Shown here in pieces: positions 53,613 through 62,168 of a stretch of 64,000 nt of DNA. A program made the position numbers and the translations under genes. Position 1 is the stretch's first letter; the number at the start of each line of letters is the position of its first letter. Source of the stretch: Neobacillus sp. YX16 (GTDB lineage: Bacteria > Bacillota > Bacilli > Bacillales > Cytobacillaceae); NCBI RefSeq assembly GCF_030123505.1, contig NZ_CP126115.1:4850001-4914000 (forward strand), written 5' to 3'. Below the pieces are notes generated by a model. It was not told the DNA's origin. It did not search any database and saw only the letters and a list, made by a program, of their open reading frames with translations.

Positions 53613-55018
53613 AATTCATATATTGCTTGTGCATATATAGCGGTGGCTTTTAATAGATCATCGATTTCAATATATTCATCTTTTTGGTGGGCAATGTCTG
53701 GTCTTCCTGGAAATAAGGGGCCGAATGCCACGCCTGATTTTAATGAACGTGCGTACGTACCGCCGCCAATCGCTATTAAATATGACTTTTCTCCCGTCTG
53801 TTCTTCATATACCTTTTTCAAGGTTTGAATTAAGAATTCATTTTCATCTACATAATGCGGCTTTGTATCTTTGAACTTATTAATCGCAAAGCCGTTTACC
53901 TCTAAAAGTTCATCCAGCTTTTTCTTCGTTTCATCGAATTTATTTGTAACTGAGTATCTGCAGGTCAACCCTACACTGCCACCTGATTGACGAGAATATG
54001 AAAGTTTCCCAGGATTGATTGTTAATTCACCTGAAACTTCATCAGAGTATGCGACACCAAGGCTCACCCCTCTGGAATCATTAAAGAAATAGCGGGAAAC
54101 GAATTTGAAATAATCTGAAGCTGATGGATTTAAATCTAGTTTTGAAAGAAACTCTCCTAAAAATAACCCCGCATTAATTCCCTTCTTAGGCTCCATTCCA
54201 TGTGCAGATACCCCCTTAACCTCTAGAATTAACTCTCCGTTTTCTACATGTGATTGGTGTTCCAATTCATGTTTCTTCATGAAATCTGTGAATCTCTGTA
54301 CAACATCCATTTGATTTCCAATGATGTTTAGTGTCACCGTGGCATGGTCAGGAACCATGTTATACCGTTTTCCGGAGGTAAAGCTTAGAACTTCAATATT
54401 ACCTTTTCCCTCTTCCTCAACAGGCAGTTTCTGAACGATATCAATATCGGCAATCCCTTTTTCAGCATTTATAATTGGAAAGTCAGCATCAGGTGCAAAA
54501 CCTAGAGTAGGCATTTCTTCATTCTCAAAATAGTGATCTACACATCTCCAGTCGCTTTCTTCATCGGTTCCGACAATCATTCTGATACGCTTATTTACAG
54601 GCAGTCCGAGTTCCTTGACTATTTTCATTGCGTAATAGGCAGCCATTGTTGGCCCCTTATCATCAACGGCACCACGAGCAAATATTTTACCTTCACGAAT
54701 TTCAGCAGCAAAAGGGTCACTCGTCCAGCCATCACCTTCTGGGACTACATCAACATGACATAAGATACCTAGTAATTCCTCCCCTTCTCCAAATTCTAGA
54801 TGGCCCGCTAAGTTTCCAACATTCTTCGGAATAAACCCATCCTTTTCACCAAGAGAGAGCATAAAATCTAATGCTTCTTTTACACCTTTTCCAAGAGGAG
54901 CATCTGGAAAAGTATTTTCTTCATCTAATAGACTCTTTATATGTAATAAATTCTGGGTGTCTTTTAACAAGTCATCTTTTCTTTTTTCTACTTCAGCCAT
55001 CCAATTAATCTTCGACAA
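53603..55018 (-). CDS. pepV: M20 family dipeptidase PepV
   Basis: 471 residues. Dinuclear zinc dipeptidase. Metal ligands and catalytic residues: H and D in LGILCHVDVVPEGDGW (about 82-97), D in ARGAVDDKGPTM (about 113-124), E in VGTDEESDWRC, D in FAPDADFP. The final His is in LFPGRPDIAHQKDEY. The lid domain is near 190-330. Starts ATG after GGGGGATAAAAGAATTG. Monocistronic, with repeat R8 immediately downstream. Confidence 0.96.
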   Translation of the reverse strand: MSKINWMAEVEKRKDDLLKDTQNLLHIKSLLDEENTFPDAPLGKGVKEALDFMLSLGEKDGFIPKNVGNLAGHLEFGEGEELLGILCHVDVVPEGDGWTSDPFAAEIREGKIFARGAVDDKGPTMAAYYAMKIVKELGLPVNKRIRMIVGTDEESDWRCVDHYFENEEMPTLGFAPDADFPIINAEKGIADIDIVQKLPVEEEGKGNIEVLSFTSGKRYNMVPDHATVTLNIIGNQMDVVQRFTDFMKKHELEHQSHVENGELILEVKGVSAHGMEPKKGINAGLFLGEFLSKLDLNPSASDYFKFVSRYFFNDSRGVSLGVAYSDEVSGELTINPGKLSYSRQSGGSVGLTCRYSVTNKFDETKKKLDELLEVNGFAINKFKDTKPHYVDENEFLIQTLKKVYEEQTGEKSYLIAIGGGTYARSLKSGVAFGPLFPGRPDIAHQKDEYIEIDDLLKATAIYAQAIYELAQ

Positions 55019-55435
55019 TTCTTTTATCCCCCTAATACCTGGATTTGTTATTTATATCCATGCAGATATTTTATCAATAATCACTAAAAAAACGAAATAA
55101 TATCCGTAATGGGCTATACGATAAATTTACTAAAAATTCAATTAATTTGTCATAATCTTAACATTTATAACCATAGACTATAGTAAGAATCATGCAAAGG
55201 GGGAGAAAAACCGAACGATAATTGTTAAGATAAGATGATTTTTATGTAAAATATTCTCTAATGGTGGAAATTTTCAGAAATTACGGGTACAATATATGTA
55301 AGTCATCAGGGTATCCACTGCAACTATCTATTAATAAAAGGAGTTGTCTGCGGAAAGAAAATTACATACTAATCAAAGAGGCTGTCGGTAGCAGGATATT
55401 GCCATAGGTTTGAAAAAAGGATAGGGAGTGGTTTT
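55019..55435. other. 417-bp AT-rich intergenic region between pepV and ytzE
   Basis: No gene seen. The region separates two divergent genes and must hold both promoters. A run GGGTACAATATATG near 55286-55299 looks like an extended -10 for ytzE. Two ribosome-binding-site-like strings (AAAGGGGGAG near 55197, AAAGGAG near 55339) are not followed by a start codon at suitable distance. Confidence 0.4.
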
Positions 55436-55657
55436 TTGAAACCTTCGACTAACCGGATGTTAAACCGCATCAAATGCATCTACATGTTTATTCGTAATAA
55501 AGGCACAGTCACGACGCAAGAACTTGTAGAGGAATTTGGTATCACTCCTCGCACCATACAACGAGATTTAAATGTCTTAGCCTATAATGACTTGGTAATA
55601 AGCCCAAGCCGCGGAAAATGGACGACAACACAAAAGAAAGTAAAGATGTCTTCGTAA
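55436..55657 (+). CDS. ytzE: DeoR-type helix-turn-helix protein YtzE
   Basis: 73 residues, only the DeoR winged helix-turn-helix: RIKCIYMFIRNKGTVTTQELVEE followed by FGITPRTIQRDLNVLAYNDL. No effector domain. The start is TTG at 55436, with GGGAGTGG 8 nt before it. Homologous to small YtzE of B. subtilis, which also lies beside pepV. Probably a regulator; targets unknown. Confidence 0.9.
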   Translation: MKPSTNRMLNRIKCIYMFIRNKGTVTTQELVEEFGITPRTIQRDLNVLAYNDLVISPSRGKWTTTQKKVKMSS

Positions 55658-55678
55658 TATATGGATAAACAAACAATA

Positions 55679-55728
55679 AAAGCAAACAAGCACGCGAATA
55701 TTTCGTGTGTTTGTTTGCTTTTTTTTAT
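55679..55728 (+). terminator. Terminator of ytzE
   Basis: Long stem AAGCAAACAAGCACG / CGTGTGTTTGTTTGCTT with loop CGAATATTT, then a T8 run. Confidence 0.9.
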
Positions 55729-55737
55729 AAAATAAGG

Positions 55738-55765
55738 TTGAATATCTATTATTATATGATATATT
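55738..55765 (+). promoter_or_regulatory. Sigma-A promoter of the amino acid permease gene
   Basis: TTGAAT (55738-55743), 16-bp spacer, TATATT (55760-55765). Predicted start near 55772, inside the cre-like palindrome. Confidence 0.5.
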
Positions 55766-55770
55766 AGTAT

Positions 55771-55796
55771 AACGCTTTAGCGCTTAAAAGCGTTTA
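55771..55796 (+). promoter_or_regulatory. cre-like palindrome at the permease transcription start
   Basis: Arms AACGCTTT (55771-55778) and AAAGCGTT (55787-55794). TTAAAAGCGTTTATG fits the CcpA cre consensus at 14 of 15. The position just downstream of the -10 box suits repression. A 22-bp stretch (55775-55796) is identical in inverse orientation to 34935-34956. Confidence 0.55.
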
Positions 55797-55835
55797 TGCA
55801 AGTGAGTAATAATTTAATAATAAAGGCAGGACAAC

Positions 55836-57170
55836 ATGGAAAATAATCAGCATGAACTAAAAAAAGGATTACTGCCAAGGCATGTACAGTTTATTGCATT
55901 AGCTGGCATGATTGGCACAGGAATTTTTAAAGGTAGTTCAGATACGTTAAGTATTGCGGGACCTAGTGTTATCTTCACATATCTAATCGGCGGACTATTA
56001 TTGTTCATTGTAATGGCTGCTTTAGGCGAGATGGCCATCGCTTTTCCTAATCACAATGTACAATTGCTTCTTTACAGAGCATTTGGATTTAAGCTTTCTT
56101 TTTTAACTGGTTGGCTTTATTGGATAAACTGGATCATTGTTATTATCGTTGAATTATTGGCAGCGGGAAGTTTTCTGCAATTTTGGTATCCTTCTATGCC
56201 ACTTTGGTTTCTTAGTTTGATATGTGCAGCGGTTATTATTGCCATCAATTTATTCCCTGTAAAATATTATGGAGAACTCGAGTTTTGGTTTGCAGGAATT
56301 AAAATAATCGCATTAGTTGCTTTTATCATATTAGGTGCTTTCATTATTTTTGGTATTTTGCCAAGCAATATTGAGGAACCTCTAGCAAACTATACCGCGC
56401 ATGGCGGGTTTTTCCCCCATGGAGTGAGCGGAATGCTTAGTGCCTTTTTAGTTGTTATGTTTTCTTATGGCGGGGCTGAGTTAATCGGGGTTGCCGTAAC
56501 AGAGACTAAAGACGCAGAGCGAGTCATGCCAAGTATCATTAAAGGTGCAGTTTGGAGGGTAATAATTTTTTATATCTTCCCTATTTTAATTATTTGCGGT
56601 ATTATGCCTTGGAATCAAGTTACTGGTCAAGACAGTCCATTCGTGCAGGTGTTTAACATTACTGGACTGCCAGGTGCAGCCCATGTAATGAATTTCATTC
56701 TATTAACTGCCGTACTTTCGGCTGCGAATTCGGGCATATATGCAACATCGAGAACACTATTTTCAATGGCAAAAAGCGGAGTAGCCCCTAAAGGATTGAT
56801 GAAAACCTCTAGAAATGGAATACCCATCATTGGACTCATGATCACAACAATTTGTCTTTTAGTTGGTGTTTTCCTCGCTTACGTTAGTCCAAGCAATATC
56901 ATCAGTTACCTTATGACCATCCCTGGTTTCACGATTATGATGGTTTGGATAGGGATTTGTTCAGCCCATTTAAAGCTGAGACCGCAGTATAAGGTTAAGC
57001 CTTCTTTTCAGGTTAAATGGTTTCCATTTACAACAGTCATCGCTATCTTAGCGTTAAGTCTAATCTTTATTGGGTTTATTTTAAATCCAAACAATTTAAT
57101 TGGCTCAACCGTTTCCCTATTAATAGTTGGAATGCTAGTAGTCCTATCATTTATGGCTAAGAAAAAGTGA
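55836..57170 (+). CDS. APC-family amino acid permease
   Basis: 444 residues with twelve predicted membrane helices. The opening HVQFIALAGMIGTGIFKGSS holds the APC substrate-binding GxGIF element. The conserved loop FSYGGAELIGVAVTETKDAERVMP (helices 6-7) marks the amino acid transporter family, and TSRTLFSMAKSGVAPKGLMK follows. Resembles bacillar AapA/YbgF-type proton symporters, but the substrate cannot be told from the sequence. Start behind AAAGGCAGGACAAC. Monocistronic, with a cre-like operator and a strong terminator. Confidence 0.92.
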   Translation: MENNQHELKKGLLPRHVQFIALAGMIGTGIFKGSSDTLSIAGPSVIFTYLIGGLLLFIVMAALGEMAIAFPNHNVQLLLYRAFGFKLSFLTGWLYWINWIIVIIVELLAAGSFLQFWYPSMPLWFLSLICAAVIIAINLFPVKYYGELEFWFAGIKIIALVAFIILGAFIIFGILPSNIEEPLANYTAHGGFFPHGVSGMLSAFLVVMFSYGGAELIGVAVTETKDAERVMPSIIKGAVWRVIIFYIFPILIICGIMPWNQVTGQDSPFVQVFNITGLPGAAHVMNFILLTAVLSAANSGIYATSRTLFSMAKSGVAPKGLMKTSRNGIPIIGLMITTICLLVGVFLAYVSPSNIISYLMTIPGFTIMMVWIGICSAHLKLRPQYKVKPSFQVKWFPFTTVIAILALSLIFIGFILNPNNLIGSTVSLLIVGMLVVLSFMAKKK

Positions 57171-57197
57171 TATCCGTTTTGGATATCACTTTTTTTG
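57162..57197. terminator. Bidirectional terminator between the permease and AAA ATPase genes
   Basis: Stem AAAAAGTGATATCC / GGATATCACTTTTT with loop GTTTT; T-runs on both strands. Confidence 0.9.
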
Positions 57198-57923
57198 TTA
57201 TTCATCCTCTTTAAAAAGCTCATGGAGAAATCTTTTTCTATTTTCCAAAAAATATTTTGTAATCGTATAATGGTCCGTATCTTCATAGCTGATTTTTGAA
57301 ATTTGACCGTGGTCGAAGCTATAGATGTCTGCTTCTGGATACCCTAATAGAATTGGAGAATGAGTGGCGATGATGAACTGGGCATCTCCTTGTGTTTCAA
57401 GGTCATGGATGATTCTCAAGAGGGTTAATTGCCTTGCAGGAGATAATGCAGCCTCTGGTTCGTCTAACAGGTAAATAGCTTCCCCGCTAAATCGATTTAA
57501 AAATAGTGACAAAAAGGATTCTCCATGCGATTGTTGCAGCAACGATTTTCCACCATAATCCTTAAATCCATTCTCATCCACTTCATCAATATGGGTAGCA
57601 AAATGATAAAAAGATTCTGCACGTAAAAAGAAACCATTCGTTACTTTTGGCATCCAGGAGAGTCTAAGGTATTCAGTCAGTTCTGAATCAGATTCATAAA
57701 CATCATAATTATTATTTCTACCGCCGCCCGCTGTGTTAAAGCCGCATTTGTCCGCTATTGCTTCTAATAAAGTAGATTTACCAGATCCATTTTCGCCTAC
57801 AAAAAAGGTAACATTACTATTTAACCTGATTTCACTGAGGCTTGCAATTGATGGAATAGAAAAGGGATAGTGGTTAATGGTTGGAATTTTTTCTTTTAAT
57901 AAAGAAACTTTTTTTAAAAACAT
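57198..57923 (-). CDS. Stand-alone AAA (AAA15/21-type) ATPase
   Basis: 241 residues. ABC/SMC-like ATPase core: Walker A TFFVGENGSGKSTLLEAIADK (about 39-58), ABC-like signature QSHGESFLSLF (about 133-143), Walker B YLLDEPEAALSPARQ, and the H-loop FIIATHSPILLG. No nuclease, TOPRIM or membrane domain is attached. Such stand-alone proteins occur as single genes in many bacilli, and the same fold appears in phage-defence systems. No partner gene is beside it here: convergent permease, upstream speD with its own terminator. Function unknown. Confidence 0.85.
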   Translation of the reverse strand: MFLKKVSLLKEKIPTINHYPFSIPSIASLSEIRLNSNVTFFVGENGSGKSTLLEAIADKCGFNTAGGGRNNNYDVYESDSELTEYLRLSWMPKVTNGFFLRAESFYHFATHIDEVDENGFKDYGGKSLLQQSHGESFLSLFLNRFSGEAIYLLDEPEAALSPARQLTLLRIIHDLETQGDAQFIIATHSPILLGYPEADIYSFDHGQISKISYEDTDHYTITKYFLENRKRFLHELFKEDE

Positions 57924-57980
57924 AATACTCTCCTACTAGATAAAATCATTTCCTTTGAAAACCATTTTACACCATCGACA

Positions 57981-58015
57981 CAAAAAAGCAGCCTTACTTT
58001 TTCGTAAGGCTGCTG
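57981..58015 (-). terminator. Terminator of speD
   Basis: Stem AGCAGCCTTAC / GTAAGGCTGCT with loop TTTTTC; A6 run on the plus side. Confidence 0.9.
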
Positions 58016-58071
58016 CGAACTTTCTTTTTGGCTATGATTCGACATATGATAGCGATAAGTAATACAGTCAT

Positions 58072-58881
58072 TTATTGCACAATATTTTTGCCATAAAAAA
58101 TTTCGTCCATTTCCAGCTTTATTCTCTCGGTAATTTCAATTAGTTCTTCTGGATGTAAGGATTCTTTTTTATAGCCAAATAAATAGTTGTTTAAATCAAA
58201 TTCCCGAAGCTTACATTTTGTATGAAAGATATTTTCTTGATACACATTTACGTCAATCATATCGAATAATTCGCCAACGTCCTCGGGAATATAATTTTGA
58301 ATTGAGCTAATCTCATGATCGATAAATAATTTATATCCATCCTTATCTCTTGTAAAACCACGGACACGGTAATCAATCGTCATGACGTCTGTTTCAAACG
58401 AACGAATAAGATAATGCAGAGCTTTTAGTGGTGAAATTTCTCCGCAGGTTGATACATCAACGTCTGCCCTGAACGTACTAATTCCTTCATCCGGGTGATA
58501 TTCAGGGTATGTATGAACCGTAATATGACTCTTATCTAGCTGCATGACGACCGATTCTGGCAGCGGTCCTGGTGACTCCTCAAAATGTTCTGAAGGGGCA
58601 TTTTCAACAGGGCCCTCTGAGACAAGTAGCGTAACACTTGCACCTGCAGGTTCAAAATCTTGACTCGCTACATTTAACACATGTGCCCCAATAATGTCCG
58701 ATACATGAGTTAATATCTTTTGTAATCTTTCGGCGCTGTATTGCTCATCAATATATTTTAAATACGCCTCACGCTCTTCCCTTGACCGGGTGTAACAAAT
58801 ATCGTACATATTAAAGCTTAACGATTTGGTCAAATTATTAAAACCATGTAATTCGATGGTTTCCTTTGGTGTCAGTTTCAA
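58072..58881 (-). CDS. speD: S-adenosylmethionine decarboxylase, E. coli (class 1A-like) type
   Basis: 269 residues. Makes decarboxylated SAM for spermidine synthesis. The proenzyme self-cleaves before a Ser that becomes pyruvoyl; the site is in [18 protein letters not shown] (Ser near residue 116), as in the E. coli enzyme. [17 protein letters not shown] and [14 protein letters not shown] are further family parts. This is the long form and not the about 126-residue form of B. subtilis. Monocistronic, start behind AAGGGGGAAGCAACTTGAA. No spermidine synthase gene is beside it. Confidence 0.93.
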   Translation of the reverse strand: MKLTPKETIELHGFNNLTKSLSFNMYDICYTRSREEREAYLKYIDEQYSAERLQKILTHVSDIIGAHVLNVASQDFEPAGASVTLLVSEGPVENAPSEHFEESPGPLPESVVMQLDKSHITVHTYPEYHPDEGISTFRADVDVSTCGEISPLKALHYLIRSFETDVMTIDYRVRGFTRDKDGYKLFIDHEISSIQNYIPEDVGELFDMIDVNVYQENIFHTKCKLREFDLNNYLFGYKKESLHPEELIEITERIKLEMDEIFYGKNIVQ

Positions 58882-58994
58882 GTTGCTTCCCCCTTTGGAT
58901 TTTCAGGAATGCGGGACAGTGTAGTAAATATTTTTAGATTACCCATTTTCATTAATTGTTACTTATTTTTATTAAAGACATTTAAATTCGTTAT

Positions 58995-59009
58995 TTATAA
59001 TAATTATAA
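58995..59009 (+). promoter_or_regulatory. PerR box upstream of dps
   Basis: TTATAATAATTATAA, a 15 of 15 match to the PerR consensus TTATAATNATTATAA. It lies 7 bp upstream of the dps -35 box. It predicts peroxide-inducible, metal-dependent repression. The flanking site (TTATAATTAATTTAG at 59038) is a weaker half. Confidence 0.75.
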
Positions 59010-59016
59010 TTTAATA

Positions 59017-59044
59017 TTTACTTTTATATAATATGTGTTATAAT
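59017..59044 (+). promoter_or_regulatory. Sigma-A promoter of dps
   Basis: TTTACT (59017-59022), 16-bp spacer, TATAAT (59039-59044), 32 bp before the start codon. Confidence 0.6.
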
Positions 59045-59076
59045 TAATTTAGATAAGAAATTAGGAGGAATGAACA

Positions 59077-59523
59077 ATGACGCAAACAATGACACTAGAA
59101 CAAGTGATGAATCAACAACTCGCAAACTGGAATGTACTATACACAAAACTACATCGATTCCACTGGTATGTAAAAGGACCACACTTCTTTACCTTACATG
59201 CAAAATTTGAAGAATTGTACGAAGAAGCTGCAGGAGCAATCGATGAAGTAGCTGAGCGATTATTAATTGTGGGTGGGATGCCCATTTCAACACTAAAGGA
59301 ATACATCCAATATGCCACTATTGAAGAAACCTCTGAGAATTTAACAGCAGAAGAAATGGTGCAAACCATTGTAAATGATTACTCCCAGATTATTTCGGAA
59401 TTAAATAGCGGTAAAGCAGCAGCAGAACAGGTGAATGACGAGGTAACGAGTGATATGTTTACTGAGTTTATTGAAAAACTAAGCAAGCATAATTGGATGT
59501 TAACATCCTTCCTACAAGCTTAG
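59077..59523 (+). CDS. dps: Dps-family ferritin-like DNA-protection protein
   Basis: 148 residues. Forms a 12-subunit iron-storing shell that protects DNA against peroxide. The ferroxidase site is HRFHWYVKGPHFFTLHAKFE (about 27-46) with EEAAGAIDEVAERLLIVGG following. C-terminal SKHNWMLTSFLQA. Start behind AGGAGGAATGAACA. Monocistronic under a predicted PerR box, like mrgA in B. subtilis. Confidence 0.95.
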   Translation: MTQTMTLEQVMNQQLANWNVLYTKLHRFHWYVKGPHFFTLHAKFEELYEEAAGAIDEVAERLLIVGGMPISTLKEYIQYATIEETSENLTAEEMVQTIVNDYSQIISELNSGKAAAEQVNDEVTSDMFTEFIEKLSKHNWMLTSFLQA

Positions 59524-59528
59524 AATAA

Positions 59529-59559
59529 AATAGGACAAGGCATTTGCCTTGTCCTATTG
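59529..59559. terminator. Terminator between dps and rsuA
   Basis: Stem AATAGGACAAGGC / GCCTTGTCCTATT, loop ATTT, no strong T-run on the plus strand. Confidence 0.8.
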
Positions 59560-59562
59560 CTA

Positions 59563-60282
59563 TTATACTACTTGGTATAACTTTAATAATTCTACTTCTT
59601 CATCGGTTAGTTCCCGGTATTCTCCAAGCTCGAGCGTTTCGTCTAATGGCAATGGCCCCATGGAAATCCGTTTCAAGTAAATGACCTTTTTTCCAACAGC
59701 TTCGAACATTCTTTTCACTTGATGGAACTTTCCCTCTGTTATCGTCAGCTCAATGTCGGAACGAATGCCAGACTTTAAAATTTTTAACTCTCCTGGTTTT
59801 GCTCCGTACCCATCATCAAGGGTAACTCCCTCTGCAAATGCCTTTACGTCTTCATGTGTTACTTCCTGGTCTATCACCGCAAAATAGGTCTTTGGAACAT
59901 GTTTCTTAGGTGACAACAACCGATGGGCTAATTGGCCATCATTTGTAATTAGCAACAAACCTTCTGTATCCTTGTCCAACCTTCCGACTGGGAATGGCTC
60001 ATAAACCTGGTCTTCGAGTTCCAGTAAGTCAATTACTGTTTCCCCAGCACTGTCCTCAGTAGCTGACAATACTCCTTGAGGTTTGTTCATCATTAAGTAG
60101 ATAAACTCTCTATATTCAATGACTTCCCCATTTAACGTAACAGTTTGTTTGTTTGTATCTACGTGCTGTTTTGCATCCTTCACGATTACATCATCAATTT
60201 TGACTGCACCGCTTTTTAGAAGCTGCTTCACTTCTTTTCGGCTGCCATAGCCAAGATTAGCTAGCATTTTATCAATTCTCAA
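59563..60282 (-). CDS. ytzG: 16S rRNA pseudouridine synthase (RsuA type, YtzG)
   Basis: 239 residues. Modifies uridine in 16S rRNA. N-terminal S4 RNA-binding domain (RIDKMLANLGYGSRKEVKQL), then a PSUS domain with FPVGRLDKDTEGLLLITND, carrying the catalytic Asp (about residue 101-120). VKRMFEAVGKKVIYLKRISMG ends it. TTG at 60282 is the likely start: AAGGAGG lies 8 nt before it, and that site is itself inside the longer ATG frame. The resulting length equals B. subtilis YtzG. Confidence 0.93.
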   Translation of the reverse strand: MRIDKMLANLGYGSRKEVKQLLKSGAVKIDDVIVKDAKQHVDTNKQTVTLNGEVIEYREFIYLMMNKPQGVLSATEDSAGETVIDLLELEDQVYEPFPVGRLDKDTEGLLLITNDGQLAHRLLSPKKHVPKTYFAVIDQEVTHEDVKAFAEGVTLDDGYGAKPGELKILKSGIRSDIELTITEGKFHQVKRMFEAVGKKVIYLKRISMGPLPLDETLELGEYRELTDEEVELLKLYQVV

Positions 60283-60309
60283 AGCCTGATCCTCCTTCAT
60301 TTTTAGGAG

Positions 60310-61932
60310 TTAATTCGTTAATCTTAATTTCCGCTTTAGACGGTCAACCCTGTCACCAAATAGTCTGTTTACAAGTCCGGATTTTAATCCTAAGTAAAAA
60401 TAGATTACCGCTCCAATCGCTGCGCAAACGAAAATAATTAAAAATGACTGAAACTTAGATGCTGGAGATAGAAATAACAAGAGCAGCTGATAAACCATTT
60501 CCGTCCCTGCCCACATGATTCCAGCAAAAATAACGATTAACAAGCTCCTTCTCCAAACAAATAAGAATGGGTATTTTGCATAATTCTTTATAACCACTAA
60601 TTGAATCAATATGGCTCCGATGTATCCAAGCGCCGTTGCGTACACCGCACCTTTTGTTTCAAACATAGTAATTAGGGAAATATTCAGCGACAATTTAATC
60701 AGTAATCCTACTAACAAACTTAATACTGTCCATCGTTGTTCATTAATTCCCTGCAGAATGGAACTCGTTACTAAAAATAATGAAAAAAGAATTCCAACTG
60801 GTGCATAGGCTTTTAGTACTTCATATCCAATCTCCTTGTGCTCATAAAAAACAGTGTAGATTGGCTCTGCTAATAGAGAAAGCCCGATTGCCGCAGGCAG
60901 TGTTAAGAACAATAACACTTGAAACGTCTGATTTAATTGCTGTTTAAGCCCTTTCCGATCATTATCCACAAAAGCCTTTGTGATACTTGGAACAAGAGCC
61001 AGCGAGAACCCTGTCGCAAGGGAAACAGGGATAATAACGATTTTATGTGATTCGAAATTTAGGATGGAGAATGCTGCTTCGGCTGCTTTATAACTATGAC
61101 CAATATCCTGCATTGCCCGTGAAAAGGTAACTTGGTCAATCGCTTGAAATAATGGATTAGCAATCCCAACAAATACAAAAGGAGCTGCATAGACAAGGAT
61201 TTCCTTATAAATTTCTCTTAACGAAACCTGTACTTCCCCTTTATCATGTTGGAGCAGCTGGTCTAAGTGTGGTTTCCGTTTATACCAATACCAAAATAAT
61301 ACCACCAGACTCCCAATTGCCCCAACAAACGCGGCAAAGGTTGCCACACTTACAGCCGTTACAATACTTCCATTTAAAAAGTTTATGACGATATAGGCTC
61401 CTGCAAGCGTGAAGGCAATCCGAACAATCTGCTCCACTACTTGTGAAACAGCGGACGGTCCCATCGATTGATGTCCTTGAAAGAATCCTCTAATTAAACT
61501 CATGAACGGAATAACAATCAAGGCAAAACTTACAGCGCGGATAACCGTAATAATATCCTTTGCCCTTGAGCCGACATCCTCTTTTTTGGTGATAATCATG
61601 TCAGCTATAAGCGGTGCTGACAAATACAGTATTAAAAAAGAAACAATACCAGTCAATAGCATCATGACTAGTCCAGATTTAAACAATTTACGGCCAACCG
61701 CATATTCTTCGAGTGCATTATATTTTGAAATGAATTTTGAAACGGCAAGCGGCACTCCGGCCGTGGCAATACTTATAAAAATTGTGTAGGGTATGTATGA
61801 ATATTGATACAATGCTGTTCCTTCTGAACCTACAATTTGATAAAAGGGTATAACATATAGTAAGCCAAGAACCTTGGATATAATCGTACCCAATGTTAAA
61901 ATAAATGTTCCTCTTATAAGCTTAGACGACAT
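60310..61932 (-). CDS. murJ: Lipid II flippase MurJ (YtgP), MVF/MATE-like
   Basis: 540 residues with about 14 membrane helices. Polysaccharide biosynthesis/MurJ-SpoVB superfamily, moving lipid II across the membrane. N-terminal IRGTFILTLGTIISKVLGLLYVIP with its Arg/Lys pattern, QVTFSRAMQDIG, and basic C-terminal RLFGDRVDRLKRKL. The start at 61932 (MSSKLIRG) is chosen because GGAAGGGATTC lies upstream; the longest frame adds 17 residues without a site. It lies 27 bp upstream of ytzG, probably in one unit. Paralogues SpoVB and Amj-type proteins are not excluded by sequence alone. Confidence 0.9.
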   Translation of the reverse strand: MSSKLIRGTFILTLGTIISKVLGLLYVIPFYQIVGSEGTALYQYSYIPYTIFISIATAGVPLAVSKFISKYNALEEYAVGRKLFKSGLVMMLLTGIVSFLILYLSAPLIADMIITKKEDVGSRAKDIITVIRAVSFALIVIPFMSLIRGFFQGHQSMGPSAVSQVVEQIVRIAFTLAGAYIVINFLNGSIVTAVSVATFAAFVGAIGSLVVLFWYWYKRKPHLDQLLQHDKGEVQVSLREIYKEILVYAAPFVFVGIANPLFQAIDQVTFSRAMQDIGHSYKAAEAAFSILNFESHKIVIIPVSLATGFSLALVPSITKAFVDNDRKGLKQQLNQTFQVLLFLTLPAAIGLSLLAEPIYTVFYEHKEIGYEVLKAYAPVGILFSLFLVTSSILQGINEQRWTVLSLLVGLLIKLSLNISLITMFETKGAVYATALGYIGAILIQLVVIKNYAKYPFLFVWRRSLLIVIFAGIMWAGTEMVYQLLLLFLSPASKFQSFLIIFVCAAIGAVIYFYLGLKSGLVNRLFGDRVDRLKRKLRLTN

Positions 61933-62085
61933 AAAATTAGAATCCCTTCCTAGTGAAGAAAAAGTTTGTGCGCATGTGAGCAAAGTTTATAACGGCTATT
62001 TTTGCACACTATTAGTAGTTTACATCTTCTTGAACTCCGATGCTACTAACAACCTTGCAAATTTTTTAAATAAGTTAATGTTTCG

Positions 62086-62113
62086 TTTTCTTTTCAATCT
62101 TAGTGTTTATAAT
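62086..62113 (+). promoter_or_regulatory. Possible sigma-A promoter of ytfP
   Basis: TTTTCT (62086-62091), 16-bp spacer, consensus TATAAT (62108-62113). Confidence 0.4.
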
Positions 62114-62168
62114 GGAATAATGAGTTGAAAATTCATTTTTATCGAATATATATAAAGTTGGTGGAAGT

